From Azohydromonas aeria (GTDB taxonomy: Bacteria > Pseudomonadota > Gammaproteobacteria > Burkholderiales > Burkholderiaceae_C): a stretch of 64,000 nt of DNA. The stretch spans positions 248,001 to 312,000 of the forward strand of contig NZ_VIDQ01000001.1 of assembly GCF_009760915.1 (NCBI RefSeq). Reading direction: 5' to 3'. Every line of letters starts with the position of its first letter. The first letter of the stretch is position 1. The notes under the pieces were generated by a model that was given only the letters and a program-made list of their open reading frames with translations, was not told the origin of the DNA and made no database searches. The position numbers were made by a program, and so were the translations under genes. Positions 9,051 through 20,167 of the stretch are shown here, piece by piece.

Positions 9051-10075
9051 CGACGGGCACGCCCTACCTGGTCAGCGTGATCGTGCCGTGCCGCAACGAG
9101 CGCGCGCACATCGCCGCCTTCTGCGCCTCGGTGCGAGCGCAACGGCTGCCGGCGCCGTGGCGGCTGGAGCTGCTGGTCGCCGACGGCGAGAGCGACGACG
9201 GCACGCGCCTGGAGCTGCGGCGCCTGGCCCCGGCCGACGCGGCCCTGCGCGTCATCGACAACCCCGGGCGCATCGTCTCCTGCGGGCTGAACCGGGCGCT
9301 GGCCGCGGCGCGCGGCGAGATCGTCGTGCGCATGGACGTGCACAGCACCTATGCGCCGGACTACGTCGCGCAGTGCGTGGAGGCGCTCGCGCGCAGCGGC
9401 GCGGCGGTGGTGGGCGGGCCCTGGCGCGCCGAAGGCGTCGAGCCCTGGCAGCGCGCCATCGCGGCGGCCTTCCAGTCGCGCTGGGTCTCGGGCGGGGCGC
9501 GCTCGCGCCAGCTCGACTACGAGGGCGAGGCCGACACGGTGTACCTGGGCGCGTGGCGGCGCGAGACCTTCGAGCGCTTCGGCGGCTTCGACGAGGCCCT
9601 GGTGCGCAACCAGGACGACGAGCACAACCTGCGCATCACGCGCGGCGGCGGACGCGTGTGGCAGAGCGCGCGCATCCGCTCGCTGTACCGGCCGCGCGGC
9701 TCGGTGCGCGCGCTGTTCCGGCAGTGGCTGCAGTACGGCTACTGGAAGCCCTTCGTGATGAGGAAGCACGGCCAGCCCGCGGCGCTGCGCCAGCTGGTGC
9801 CCGGCATCTTCGTCGGCGGCCAGCTGCTGCTCACCGCGGCCGCGCTGCTGGGCGCGCCGGCGTGGCTGCCGCTGGCCTGGCTCGGCGCCTACGGCGTGGC
9901 GCTGGGCGCGCTGTCGCTCCTGGTGGCCGCCGGCGGGCACTGGGCGCTGCTGCCGCGGCTGCCGGCCGTGATCGCCGCGCACCACGTGGGCTATGGCATC
10001 GGCACGCTGCTGGGCTGGTGGGACGTGCTGCGCCACGGCCGCGGGCGCGAACGTTTCGCCAGGCTCACGCGCTAG
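9047..10075 (+). CDS. Glycosyltransferase family 2, ExoA-like with C-terminal membrane segments
   Basis: Predicted 342 residues. A GT-A fold begins SVIVPCRNERAHIAAF, with ADGESDDGT as the first acidic motif and RMDVHSTYAPDYV as the DXD-like metal site; the base region is NQDDEHNLRI. Residues from about 240 onward contain two or three hydrophobic helices, as in succinoglycan ExoA-type enzymes, so the protein is membrane attached. It probably extends the cluster A repeat unit on the cytoplasmic face. Its start overlaps the previous stop by four bases. Confidence 0.87.
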   Translation: MTTGTPYLVSVIVPCRNERAHIAAFCASVRAQRLPAPWRLELLVADGESDDGTRLELRRLAPADAALRVIDNPGRIVSCGLNRALAAARGEIVVRMDVHSTYAPDYVAQCVEALARSGAAVVGGPWRAEGVEPWQRAIAAAFQSRWVSGGARSRQLDYEGEADTVYLGAWRRETFERFGGFDEALVRNQDDEHNLRITRGGGRVWQSARIRSLYRPRGSVRALFRQWLQYGYWKPFVMRKHGQPAALRQLVPGIFVGGQLLLTAAALLGAPAWLPLAWLGAYGVALGALSLLVAAGGHWALLPRLPAVIAAHHVGYGIGTLLGWWDVLRHGRGRERFARLTR

Positions 10076-10085
10076 CGCACCCGAC

Positions 10086-10817
10086 ATGGACGCCACGCCC
10101 GACAACGACGAAGCCGCCGCCGTGCGCGCGCGCTACGCGCGCCGCGCCGGTCTCGGGGACCGCTACCACCCGCTGCTCGTGAACGTGCTGCTGGCGCGCC
10201 AGCAGCGCGAGCGCGCGCTGTGCGCGCTGCTGCGCGCGCACGCGGGCTTCGACCTGGCGGCGCTGCGCGTCACGGAGGTCGGCTGCGGCCACGGCGACAA
10301 CCTGCTGGAGCTGCTGCGCCTGGGCTTCGCGCCCGCGCACCTCACCGGCATCGAGCTGCTGGCCGAGCGCCATGCGCAGGCGCGCGAGCGGCTGCCGGCC
10401 GCCACCCGGCTGGTGCTGGGCAATGCCGTCGAGGCCGACGTGGTCCCGGGCAGCCAGGACATCGTGCTGCAGAGCACCGTGTTCTCCTCGCTGCTGGACG
10501 ACGCCTTCCAGCAGCGGCTGGCCGGCGCGATGTGGCGCTGGCTGCGCCCCGGCGGCGCGGTGCTGTGGTACGACTTCGCCTTCGACAACCCGCGCAACCC
10601 GGACGTGCGCGGCGTGCCGCTGGCGCGCGTGCGCGCGCTGTTTCCGCAGGGGCGCATCCAGGCGCGCCGCGTCACGCTGGCGCCGCCGCTGGCGCGCGCG
10701 GCCGTGCGCGCGCACCCGGCGCTGCACCGGCTGCTCGACGTGCTGCCGTGGTTGCGCACGCACCGGCTGTGCTGGATCGCCAAGCCCGAGAGTTCTGAAC
10801 AAGGAGTGAGATCATGA
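10086..10817 (+). CDS. Class I SAM-dependent methyltransferase
   Basis: Predicted 243 residues. The SAM-binding motif I is [16 protein letters not shown], followed by GIELL (motif II acid), and a later [12 protein letters not shown] strand typical of Methyltransf_11/25 proteins. The lack of membrane segments and the position among glycosyltransferases suggest methylation of a sugar or of a lipid-linked intermediate. A capping or tailoring role is inferred only. The ATG at 10086 is close behind the GT2 gene, and the gene ends with an ATGA overlap with the UDP-glucose dehydrogenase gene. Confidence 0.8.
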   Translation: MDATPDNDEAAAVRARYARRAGLGDRYHPLLVNVLLARQQRERALCALLRAHAGFDLAALRVTEVGCGHGDNLLELLRLGFAPAHLTGIELLAERHAQARERLPAATRLVLGNAVEADVVPGSQDIVLQSTVFSSLLDDAFQQRLAGAMWRWLRPGGAVLWYDFAFDNPRNPDVRGVPLARVRALFPQGRIQARRVTLAPPLARAAVRAHPALHRLLDVLPWLRTHRLCWIAKPESSEQGVRS

Positions 10818-12169
10818 AAGTCACTGTCGTGGGCACCGGCTACGTGGGCCTGGTCACGGGCGCGTGCCTGTCGGAGATGGGCAACCACGTGCTGTGCCTG
10901 GACCTGGATGAGAGCAAGATCCGCGTGCTGCAGGAGGGCGGGCTGCCCATCCACGAGCCGGGGCTGCTGGAGGTGGTGCGGCGCAACGTGACGGCGGGGC
11001 GGCTGGAGTTCACCACCGACGTGGACGCGGCCGTGCGCCACGGCACGCTGCAGTTCATCGCCGTGGGCACCCCGCCCGACGAGGACGGCTCGGCCGACTT
11101 GAGCCACGTGGTGGCGGCGGCGCGCGCCATCGGCCGGCGCATGACCGACTACAAGGTCATCGTGGACAAGAGCACCGTGCCCGTGGGCACGGCCGACCGC
11201 GTGCGCGCGGCCGTGGCCGAGGAGCTGGCCGCGCGCGGCGTGGCGGTGGACTTCTCCGTGGTCTCCAACCCCGAGTTCCTCAAGGAGGGCGCGGCGGTGG
11301 AGGACTTCATGCGCCCGGACCGCATCGTCATCGGCGCCGACGACGAGCGCGCCGTGCTGCTCATGCGCGCGCTGTACGCGCCCTTCATCCGCAACCACGA
11401 GCGGCTGCAGCTCATGGACGTGCGCAGCGCCGAGTTCACCAAGTACGCGGCCAACGCCATGCTGGCCACGCGCATCAGCTTCATGAACGAGCTGGCGCTG
11501 CTGGCGGAGAAGGTGGGGGTGGACATCGAGCAGGTGCGCCGCGGCATCGGCAGCGACCCGCGCATCGGCACGCACTTCCTGTACGCGGGCACGGGCTACG
11601 GCGGCTCGTGCTTCCCCAAGGACGTCAAGGCGCTGCTGCACACCGGCGCCGGGCAGGGGCAGCCGCTGCTGGTGCTCGACGCCGTGGAGCGCGCCAACGA
11701 GCGCCAGAAGCGCGTGCTGGTGGACAAGATCACGGCGCGCTTCGGCGCGGACCTGTCGGGGCGGCGCTTCGCGCTGTGGGGCCTGGCCTTCAAGCCCGGC
11801 ACCGACGACATGCGCGAGGCGCCCAGCCGCGTGCTGGTGCAGCAGCTGCTGGAGCGCGGCGCGGCCGTGACCGCCTACGACCCGGTGGCGATGGACGAGG
11901 CGCGGCGCGTCTTCGGCGAGCAGCCGGGCCTGGCCTATGCGGCCAGCGCCATGGAGGCGGTGGACGGGGCCGACGCGCTGGTGCTCGTGACCGAGTGGCG
12001 CGAGTTCAAGAGCCCGGACTTCGACGGGCTGCGCAGCCGCCTCAGGCAACCCCTGGTCTTCGACGGGCGCAACCTGTTCGACCCGGTGCTGATGCGCGCC
12101 ATGGGGCTGGAGTACCACGGCATCGGGCGCGGCACCGGGCTGGCCGGGGCGGGGAGTGCCCAGGCGTGA
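10814..12169 (+). CDS. ugd: UDP-glucose 6-dehydrogenase
   Basis: Predicted 451 residues. It oxidises UDP-glucose to UDP-glucuronate with two NAD+. The N-terminal Rossmann motif [17 protein letters not shown], the substrate region [16 protein letters not shown], and the catalytic cysteine in [10 protein letters not shown] are all present, followed by the C-terminal domain [17 protein letters not shown]. An AAGGAG ribosome-binding site sits 7 bases before the ATG. UDP-glucuronate may be a building block for the cluster A glycan or be used elsewhere. ATGA/GTGA overlaps couple it to both neighbours. Confidence 0.95.
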   Translation: MKVTVVGTGYVGLVTGACLSEMGNHVLCLDLDESKIRVLQEGGLPIHEPGLLEVVRRNVTAGRLEFTTDVDAAVRHGTLQFIAVGTPPDEDGSADLSHVVAAARAIGRRMTDYKVIVDKSTVPVGTADRVRAAVAEELAARGVAVDFSVVSNPEFLKEGAAVEDFMRPDRIVIGADDERAVLLMRALYAPFIRNHERLQLMDVRSAEFTKYAANAMLATRISFMNELALLAEKVGVDIEQVRRGIGSDPRIGTHFLYAGTGYGGSCFPKDVKALLHTGAGQGQPLLVLDAVERANERQKRVLVDKITARFGADLSGRRFALWGLAFKPGTDDMREAPSRVLVQQLLERGAAVTAYDPVAMDEARRVFGEQPGLAYAASAMEAVDGADALVLVTEWREFKSPDFDGLRSRLRQPLVFDGRNLFDPVLMRAMGLEYHGIGRGTGLAGAGSAQA

Positions 12170-13320
12170 GCGCCTTCCTGCCCTTTGCGCTGCCCGAGAT
12201 CGGCGACGACGAGATCGCCGAGGTGGTGGACACGCTGCGCTCCGGCTGGATCACCACCGGGCCCAAGGCGCGCCGCTTCGAGCAGGCATTCACGGAGTTC
12301 CTGGGCGACGAGGCACTGCAGTGCATTGCCGTCAATTCCGCCACCGCCGGGCTGCACCTGGCGCTGGAGGCGCTGGGCATCGGCCCCGGCGACGAGGTCA
12401 TCACCACCACGCACACCTTCACCGCCACCGCCGAGGTGGTGCGCTACCTGGGCGCGGACGTGCGGCTCGTGGACATCGACCCGGCCACGCTCAACATCGA
12501 CCCCGCCGCGGTGGAGGCCGCCATCACGCCGCGCACCCGGGCGATATTGCCGGTGCACTACGCCGGCCTGGCCGCGGACATGCCGGCGATCCTCGACATC
12601 GCGCGCCGGCATGGGCTGAAGGTGGTGGAGGACGCCGCGCATGCGCTGCCCACCACCCGCGCCGGGCAGCTCGTCGGCACGCTTGCCAGCGACGCCACCG
12701 TGTTCAGCTTCTATGCGAACAAGACCATGACCACGGGCGAGGGCGGCATGCTGGTGACGCGCGATGCCGAGGTGGCGAAGCGCGCGCGCGTGATGCGGCT
12801 GCATGGCATGAGCCGCGACGCCTTCGACCGCTTCACGGCCACGGTGCCGAGCTGGTACTACGAGATCGTCGCGCCGGGCTTCAAGTACAACCTGACCGAC
12901 ATCGCCGCGGCGCTGGGGCTGCACCAGCTGAAGAAGGCGCATGCCTTCCAGCAGCGGCGCGCGCAGATCGCGGCGGCCTACGACGAGGCCTTCCGGGGCC
13001 TGCCGCTCGTCACGCCGCCAGGGCCGCAGGGCGGCGACACGCATGCCTGGCACCTCTACGTGCTGCGCCTGGCCGAGGGCGCGCCGATCGGGCGCGACGC
13101 CTTCGTGGACGCCCTCTTCAAGGCCGGCATCGGCTGCAGCGTGCACTACATCCCGCTGCACCTGCACCCGTACTGGCGCGAGCGCTACGGGCTCAAGGCC
13201 GAGGACTTCCCGCGCAGCCAGCACGCCTACGAGCGCATGCTGAGCCTGCCGATCTACACGCGCATGACGGACGCGGACGTGGCGCGCGTGATCGCGGCGG
13301 TGCGCGGGGCGCTGGGCTGA
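12166..13320 (+). CDS. DegT/DnrJ/EryC1/StrS family nucleotide-sugar aminotransferase
   Basis: Predicted 384 residues from the GTG at 12166, which overlaps the ugd stop. A PLP-dependent fold type I enzyme: [13 protein letters not shown] start, [12 protein letters not shown] phosphate site, VVEDAAHA with Asp156, and the PLP lysine Lys186 in [13 protein letters not shown]. These enzymes aminate 4-keto (or 3-keto) nucleotide sugars. The CapD/PglF-type dehydratase at 14456-16336 could supply its substrate, so a UDP-4-amino-4,6-dideoxy-HexNAc (PglE-like role) is a reasonable guess. No PglD-type acetyltransferase was recognised in this cluster. Confidence 0.9.
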   Translation: MSAFLPFALPEIGDDEIAEVVDTLRSGWITTGPKARRFEQAFTEFLGDEALQCIAVNSATAGLHLALEALGIGPGDEVITTTHTFTATAEVVRYLGADVRLVDIDPATLNIDPAAVEAAITPRTRAILPVHYAGLAADMPAILDIARRHGLKVVEDAAHALPTTRAGQLVGTLASDATVFSFYANKTMTTGEGGMLVTRDAEVAKRARVMRLHGMSRDAFDRFTATVPSWYYEIVAPGFKYNLTDIAAALGLHQLKKAHAFQQRRAQIAAAYDEAFRGLPLVTPPGPQGGDTHAWHLYVLRLAEGAPIGRDAFVDALFKAGIGCSVHYIPLHLHPYWRERYGLKAEDFPRSQHAYERMLSLPIYTRMTDADVARVIAAVRGALG

Positions 13321-13352
13321 AGGGGCCGGGCAGGCGCGGCGACAATTCCGGC

Positions 13353-13583
13353 ATGGCAGACAGCGAGGCAAGCATGCAGACCGAAATCCTGTTCACGGTG
13401 GAAGAGGCGCCCGAAGGCGGCTTCGTGGCACGCGCCCTGGGCCAAGGCATCTTCGTGCAGGCCGACACGCTGCCCGAGTTGCGCGAGCAGGTACGCGATG
13501 CGGTGGGCTGCCACTTCGAGCCCGAGGACAAGCCGCGCCTGATCCGGCTGCACTTCGTGCGCGACGAGGTGCTGGCGGCATGA
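13353..13583 (+). CDS. HicB-like small antitoxin-type protein
   Basis: Predicted 76 residues; a second ATG at 13374 (MQTEILFTVEEA) is also possible. The sequence has the short beta-alpha-beta partial RNase H-like fold of HicB relatives (FTVEEAPEGGFVARALG, then TLPELREQVRDAV). It is immediately followed, with an ATGA overlap, by a HicA-like gene, which is the main reason for calling it an antitoxin. The order antitoxin-then-toxin is reversed from the best-known hicAB modules. No added DNA-binding domain is visible, so autoregulation is doubtful. Confidence 0.72.
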   Translation: MADSEASMQTEILFTVEEAPEGGFVARALGQGIFVQADTLPELREQVRDAVGCHFEPEDKPRLIRLHFVRDEVLAA

Positions 13584-13825
13584 CCAAGCTGCCGCGTGAC
13601 GTTACCGGGCTGCAGCTGGCCAAGGCGCTGGCGCGCGTGGGCTATGCGGTCACGCGGCAGAGCGGCAGCCACATCCGGCTGACGCTGCACGAGGCGCCCG
13701 GGCATCACGTGACCATCCCGGCGCACCAGCCGCTCAAGCTGGGCACGCTGGCGGCCATCCTGTCGGAGGTTTGCGGCAGGTTGAGGATTGAAAGGGACGA
13801 GCTGCTGCAGCGGCTGGGCTTGTGA
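13580..13825 (+). CDS. HicA-like mRNA interferase toxin (YcfA family)
   Basis: Predicted 81 residues with the small double-stranded-RNA-binding-like fold of HicA. The diagnostic GSH motif holds the catalytic histidine (SGSHIRLT, His31), and HHVTIPAHQPLKLGTLAAIL is the typical C-terminal half. HicA toxins cleave mRNA and are neutralised by the partner HicB. It sits between the aminotransferase and the PglC-like sugar transferase of glycan cluster A, in the same direction as both, so it is probably carried on the same transcript. Confidence 0.8.
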   Translation: MTKLPRDVTGLQLAKALARVGYAVTRQSGSHIRLTLHEAPGHHVTIPAHQPLKLGTLAAILSEVCGRLRIERDELLQRLGL

Positions 13826-13865
13826 AGTCCAGGGGCCGCTGTACTGGTGGGTGTTGATTGCGTAC

Positions 13866-14455
13866 ATGGGCAAGCGTCTCTTCGACCTCGTCATCGCCGC
13901 GGCGGCGCTGCTGCTGCTGTCGCCGCTGCTGCTGGGCATCGCGCTGTGGATCCGGCTGGACTCGCCCGGCCCCGCGCTGTTCCGCCAGGAGCGCGTCGGC
14001 CGGCATGGCCGCACCTTTCGCATCCACAAGTTCCGCACCATGCGCGCCCAGGCCGCCGGGCTGCCGCTGACGGTGGGGGCGGATGCGCGCATCACCCGCG
14101 CCGGGCGCTGGCTGCGCACGAGGCGCCTGGACGAGCTGCCGCAGCTCATCGACGTGCTCAAGGGCGACATGAGCCTGGTCGGGCCGCGCCCGGAGGTGCC
14201 GCGCTACGTGGCGCACTATCCGCCGGCCTTGCGCGAGCAGGTGCTGTCGGTGCGCCCGGGCATCACCGACCCGGCCTCGCTGGCGCACCTGGACGAGGAC
14301 GCGCTGCTGGCCCGCGCCCCTGACCCCGAGCGCGCCTACGTCGAGCAGGTGCTGCCCGCGAAGCTGGCGCTGGCCGCGGGCTATGCGCGCAGCGCCACGC
14401 TGGCGTCGGACGTGCGCATCCTGCTGCGCACGCTGCGGCTGCTGGCCTCGCGCGG

Positions 14456-14459
<4 letters not shown>
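13866..14459 (+). CDS. Small sugar-phosphate transferase, PglC/WcaJ catalytic-domain type
   Basis: Predicted 197 residues, the size of the monotopic phosphoglycosyl transferase PglC. One hydrophobic N-terminal helix (RLFDLVIAAAALLLLSPLLL) is followed by the catalytic core FRQERVGRHGRTFRIHKFRT, where Glu is the nucleophile region, then TRRLDELPQLIDVLKGDMSL and GPRPEVPRYV. It transfers a sugar 1-phosphate from UDP-sugar to undecaprenyl phosphate and so starts the cluster A glycan. The ATG at 13866 places the membrane helix at the N-terminus; upstream in-frame codons overlap hicA and are rejected. Confidence 0.9.
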
Positions 14460-16336
<1,877 letters not shown>

Positions 16337-16481
16337 GGGAGAGCTGTGCCTTTGGATCTGGTACTACAGCGTCGATAGGGGCATGCGCTCTCAAGTTAAG
16401 CCGGTCCAGAAACGCTTGTTTATCCCAGAAATGCTTCAGACTAAGCCTGTCAGGAGGCTGACCCGGTCGGCGTTGCCATCT
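16337..16481. other. Convergent intergenic gap between clusters A and B
   Basis: These 145 bases separate the end of the plus-strand operon from the end of the minus-strand beta-helix gene. No hairpin with a T tract was found in either direction. Base composition becomes noticeably richer in A+T from here on, marking the border of the lower-GC segment. Confidence 0.4.
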
Positions 16482-18026
16482 CTAAGCCGACATGTCCTCG
16501 ATTTCGACGTCGTTGAACTGCGCCTCATCGCCGAAGCCGGCATTCATCAGCACCAGCAGGAATGCCGTGCCGCTGTTACTGCGCTCCGATGGGGTGAGGT
16601 GAAGTTCCAGTGGCACGGACGCCGCGCTGGAGCTGCTCACGGCTTTGTACTGTTTATCGAACCCAAGTGACCAGACCTGCAGTGACGCCCGAGCCTGCGA
16701 ACCCGAGCACCGGGCCCACACAGTAACGCGAACAAGCGAACTTGCAGGAGCAGTGATGCGCTGAAAGATGAGCCGGTTGGAATTTGAAATGCTAGCGGCG
16801 AAACCGCTGACATAAGGCGATACGCTTGCTACCAGGGAAACGTTGCCTTGGCCACCCAAGGTCCATCCGTCTGGAGCCCCGCTAGCGCCAATCTGGGTAA
16901 TGGAGCGGGCATTGACGATATGGCACAACCGGCCCTTGCGGCGCAAATTGATGCTTTTCTGTGCCGTGCCATACATGTTGCAAGCGTTGTCTTCCAACGT
17001 ATTGTCCGCATACTGGCAATTGATTGAAGAAGGGCCGAGTTCCTCAATGAACTTGGATGCACTGCCGGATGCCGAGCCTAGCACGCGGCAGCCTTCAACG
17101 CTCACGCTGGGATTACTGTAATTGGGGCCAACCGTGCCGCCGAGAACAATGGCGCTGGAACGGTTTTGAAGATTGAAATAAACGTCGCGAATCTTCGTCT
17201 TCTGATTGTTGGAGATGAAGATACCGCCCTTGGCGTTGTGCTCGCAGTATCCTGCATCAATAATCGTGAAGCCGCCTGAGCCAGACCCGACACCGAGATC
17301 ATAACCATAGCCGTTAGAAAGCTCATTGGTGCATGCATGAAATATATTGACCTCGTTGTTACCTCGCATGCCGGTCCTGACATTGGCATCCTGAGCGGCG
17401 CGGAACATGCAGGCTGAAACCAGGTTGGCATTTCCGTCTAGTTCGAAAGCAACGCGTCCACCGAAAAAATAGCACCGAGAGAAACTTCCTCCATAGATAT
17501 GGCGTGCACGAACAGCCCCGGACCCTTCAGCCTTGGAAAGTTGGACCACCTCTAGGCCGTCGAGATGAAATCGTAGCATGTCGTTGGCCCCGCTGGTATC
17601 GCCAATATCTAGCACGATTCCTGGAAAATTAGCCTCGATGCGGCAGCCCTCGGCGTGGATCATCAAACCCTGATGGTTTCTCAAGGTCAAAGTGCGGGTA
17701 ACTCTATATTTGACAGGGGGTACCGGAAAATACAAGCCGGCTGGCTTCCACCCGGGCTCCTGAAACCGTGGTACTGAATCGATAGCTGCCTGGATCGCCG
17801 CCGTGTCATCGGCTAGACCATCGCCTTTGGCGCCAAAGCGCATCACAGAGGTGAACTCATTTGATGCCGGTGCGGCGGCGGTCGGGGTCATATCCGCAGC
17901 GTGGGCTGGTTGTTCAGCCACCAGCCCTCCCAAGGCACCAGTCAACAGCATCATGCGCCGGCGGTGGAGCACGGAAAGCTCGGGTGCCGGGATTCCGGGC
18001 GTTGGACTCTTCTGACGAGGAGGCAT
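16482..18026 (-). CDS. Secreted right-handed beta-helix protein (pectate-lyase / GH28-related superfamily)
   Basis: Predicted 514 residues from the ATG at 18026. A twin-arginine-like signal is visible (HRRRMMLLTGALGG, cleavage after AHA), so export, possibly folded, is likely. The mature protein starts with the Pectate_lyase_3 hallmark VMRFGAKGDGLADDTAAIQA, then repeated beta-helix turns to about residue 390, and a C-terminal carbohydrate-binding-like beta domain. Such proteins are polysaccharide lyases, hydrolases or epimerases; candidate substrate is the cluster B polysaccharide, by position only. It lies 309 bases after the last operon gene, with a terminator-like hairpin between, so it may have its own promoter. 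Confidence 0.8.
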   Translation of the reverse strand: MPPRQKSPTPGIPAPELSVLHRRRMMLLTGALGGLVAEQPAHAADMTPTAAAPASNEFTSVMRFGAKGDGLADDTAAIQAAIDSVPRFQEPGWKPAGLYFPVPPVKYRVTRTLTLRNHQGLMIHAEGCRIEANFPGIVLDIGDTSGANDMLRFHLDGLEVVQLSKAEGSGAVRARHIYGGSFSRCYFFGGRVAFELDGNANLVSACMFRAAQDANVRTGMRGNNEVNIFHACTNELSNGYGYDLGVGSGSGGFTIIDAGYCEHNAKGGIFISNNQKTKIRDVYFNLQNRSSAIVLGGTVGPNYSNPSVSVEGCRVLGSASGSASKFIEELGPSSINCQYADNTLEDNACNMYGTAQKSINLRRKGRLCHIVNARSITQIGASGAPDGWTLGGQGNVSLVASVSPYVSGFAASISNSNRLIFQRITAPASSLVRVTVWARCSGSQARASLQVWSLGFDKQYKAVSSSSAASVPLELHLTPSERSNSGTAFLLVLMNAGFGDEAQFNDVEIEDMSA

Positions 18027-18335
18027 TCCGTCATTGTCTTCGTGCGACGAACCGTCGTGGGAACAATCTTGTTTCACCGGGTATATGCATTCTGTAATGG
18101 TGCAATGGTGGTCACGGCGAGGCGGGGCCAGTCGGCCACGCGCCACGACTGAGAGGCTGAGAGTAAATTAGAAGGTGCTGCTATGAATGCCCACAGCGTA
18201 AAGACGCGGCCTCACAGAACGGCCGTAGAGCGATTTTTTTTGAGGTGCGGAAAAGGGGTCGAAGACCCCTTGAAGTGGCCCGAAATCTTGCTTCGTCAAT
18301 TCATTCTCGGCCTCTGAGCCCGCGACACTTGCGTC
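18027..18335. other. AT-richer intergenic region before the beta-helix gene
   Basis: These 309 bases separate the stop of the WecG-like gene from the start of the beta-helix gene, both on the minus strand. The region holds the hairpin at 18253-18271 and an 8-T run on the plus strand (18234-18241). A longer in-frame reading of the beta-helix gene runs to 18146, but its sequence is histidine/cysteine-rich and unlike a signal peptide. No convincing -35/-10 pair was found. Confidence 0.4.
18249..18271 (-). terminator. Terminator-like hairpin after the WecG-like gene
   Basis: A perfect 8-base-pair stem, AAGGGGTC at 18253-18260 with GACCCCTT at 18264-18271, closes a 3-base loop. On the minus strand it is followed by only a short T run (CCCCTTTTCC), so termination may be weak. 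It lies about 65 bases after the last gene of cluster B. Confidence 0.5.
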
Positions 18336-19061
18336 CTATCGGTACATGAAGCGAAAAACCCGCACTGACCGGAGCAATCGCTGGATGCGAAACAACGAGG
18401 GTTGTGTCATCAGCCGCCACAGGCCTTCTAAGCCGATAACTTGTACTAGGGCGGGGGCACGTTTGAGTTTGCCGGAAAGAAAATCCACTGTTCCCCCGGC
18501 GCCGATACAGTATTCCACACCCTCGTTCGTCATGAACGCCAGTTGGTCCTGAGCAAAATATTCTTGAGACGGGGAGCCAAGGCAGAAAGCAATAACCTTG
18601 GGCTTGTGCTGCCGCACCAAGGACTGGAATTGTTCCACAAATCTTGCAGAGTAAGGATATTTTTCGAAATCAGGTGACCATGCTCTACAAAAATCCTTGC
18701 AGTAGCGCCGATTCAAGTTGGCTTGGGCGCCGGCAGCACTGGCTGGCGCACCGCCCACAAGCAACAACGTCCCAGATGAGGCGACGCAACGTTCGGCCAG
18801 TTGATAAATAAGGTCCGAGCCGCTGATTTTTTCAATCCTTATATCCGGAAATTTTCGGCGAGCAATTTGAAACGGCCACATGCCATCGAAAGTGCTTGTG
18901 TGGCAGTTGATGATTTCTGCCAGGCGTTGATCCTGCTCATTGGCGCGGACAATGAAATCCGCGTTGACAGTTACGATCAATCTGCATCCGTCGTGAGGCG
19001 CAAAAATTTGTTCGCGCGTCAAGCCCTTAAATGTTAATCCAAAAACCTTCAGTTGCTGCAT
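18336..19061 (-). CDS. WecG/TagA/CpsF family (GT26) glycosyltransferase
   Basis: Predicted 241 residues. The GT26 signature is clear: TVNADFIVRANEQD near residues 31-44, STFDGMWPFQIAR with Asp59, LLLVGGAPASA, KVIAFCLGSPSQEYF and GGTVDFLSGKLKRAP. The Thr31-to-Asp59 spacing matches the pair reported as essential in TagA. These enzymes add a ManNAc-type sugar (ManNAc or ManNAcA) to a polyprenyl-diphosphate-HexNAc, the second step of glycan assembly. The ATG at 19061 lies inside the previous gene's end (13-base overlap). It is the last gene of the long minus-strand operon. Confidence 0.9.
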   Translation of the reverse strand: MQQLKVFGLTFKGLTREQIFAPHDGCRLIVTVNADFIVRANEQDQRLAEIINCHTSTFDGMWPFQIARRKFPDIRIEKISGSDLIYQLAERCVASSGTLLLVGGAPASAAGAQANLNRRYCKDFCRAWSPDFEKYPYSARFVEQFQSLVRQHKPKVIAFCLGSPSQEYFAQDQLAFMTNEGVEYCIGAGGTVDFLSGKLKRAPALVQVIGLEGLWRLMTQPSLFRIQRLLRSVRVFRFMYR

Positions 19062-20161
19062 ACTTTGTTCCTGATCATGTCGGACAGTTGCTTCGCCACG
19101 AGCTGACGGTCGTACTGTCGCGCCAGTCGAGAAGCGGCGACCGACATCGCACGCCATTGTACGGAGGAGCCTGTAATGACTTGGGTCATGGCGCTGCAGA
19201 GTGATTCAGCATCGCCGGGAGCGAAATGAATGGCCGTTTCTCCGTCTGTGGTGAAATCTGTGAATGGTCGTATGGCCGAACACAGAACCACGTGGCCAGC
19301 AGCTAAGCCCTCGATGGCAGATAGACCTAGGCTCTCGCGGTAGGAAGGAATAATTTGAAAGTCAAATTCTCGATGAATGTCAGGCACCTTGTCCGGTTCA
19401 ACGTGGCCATGATACGTGGCTTGCGAGAATCCAATTTTTGATATCTCTAAATGCAGATCATCTAGCTCTTGGCCGCTACCCCAGAAATGAAGGTGAACGT
19501 GCTCGGCCAAATGATGGGGGAGTTTGGCGCAAGCTTCGAAAATGAGTTTCCAGCCCTTGTCGGCATCAATACGGCCGACGTAACCAAAGTGGGCAATGGT
19601 GGGAGCACTGCCTGCGGTATCCCAATACCTGACGCGGGACTGTCCTGAAGCTGCGAAAGCATCTATTTCCACGCCACTGGACGGAGACACAAAAATCTTG
19701 TTCTCGTCCACGTCGCGGTAGACGGCGCGCAGCATTTCTGAGAAGTACAGCGACGGCACTATGATCAAGCGAGCATGCTTGACCAGTGTATGCTGACCCG
19801 TGCGGTTCAATGCACGACTCAGGCTCTGGCGCATGGCCAAGTCGTCGCCATGAATGTGCAGTACCAGCTTCTTGCGGAATAGGAGCGCCAGCAGCGCGAT
19901 TGGCAGGCAATGGTGTGACGCATAGTGTGCATATATGGCCTCGACTCTCCTGGAACTGCCGGCACTGAAAATGCGACGGAAATAGTCCAGGTAACGGCGC
20001 AGCTTGGCCCAGCCCGAATGTCTGCCTTCGATAACCACCGTGTGCGCGATCTTGATGCCCTGCGATTTCAAGTCGGACAGGCTGCGCGCCACGAACGCGC
20101 CATAAGACGGGTCGCTCGCTGAAGGAAACATGTTTGAAAGAAACAACCACTCCATGGTCAT
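19049..20161 (-). CDS. Glycosyltransferase family 4
   Basis: Predicted 370 residues, GT-B fold. N-terminal SNMFPSASDPSYGAFV is the usual first loop and LVLHIHGDDLA precedes the acceptor site. The C-terminal half has HFGYVGRIDADKGW, LHFWGSGQELDDL and the sugar-nucleotide E(x7)E region PSYRESLGLSAIEGLA. A retaining transferase adding one sugar of the cluster B repeat; donor unknown. A second ATG six bases downstream is possible. It sits 6 bases after the polymerase-like gene. Confidence 0.9.
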   Translation of the reverse strand: MTMEWLFLSNMFPSASDPSYGAFVARSLSDLKSQGIKIAHTVVIEGRHSGWAKLRRYLDYFRRIFSAGSSRRVEAIYAHYASHHCLPIALLALLFRKKLVLHIHGDDLAMRQSLSRALNRTGQHTLVKHARLIIVPSLYFSEMLRAVYRDVDENKIFVSPSSGVEIDAFAASGQSRVRYWDTAGSAPTIAHFGYVGRIDADKGWKLIFEACAKLPHHLAEHVHLHFWGSGQELDDLHLEISKIGFSQATYHGHVEPDKVPDIHREFDFQIIPSYRESLGLSAIEGLAAGHVVLCSAIRPFTDFTTDGETAIHFAPGDAESLCSAMTQVITGSSVQWRAMSVAASRLARQYDRQLVAKQLSDMIRNKVCSN

Positions 20162-20167
20162 ACTCGG

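Noticed and set aside
18234..18271. The T8 run at 18234-18241 with the adjacent hairpin as a plus-strand terminator.
   Set aside because: The T run comes before the hairpin on the plus strand, the wrong order for plus-strand termination; only a weak minus-strand terminator is possible.
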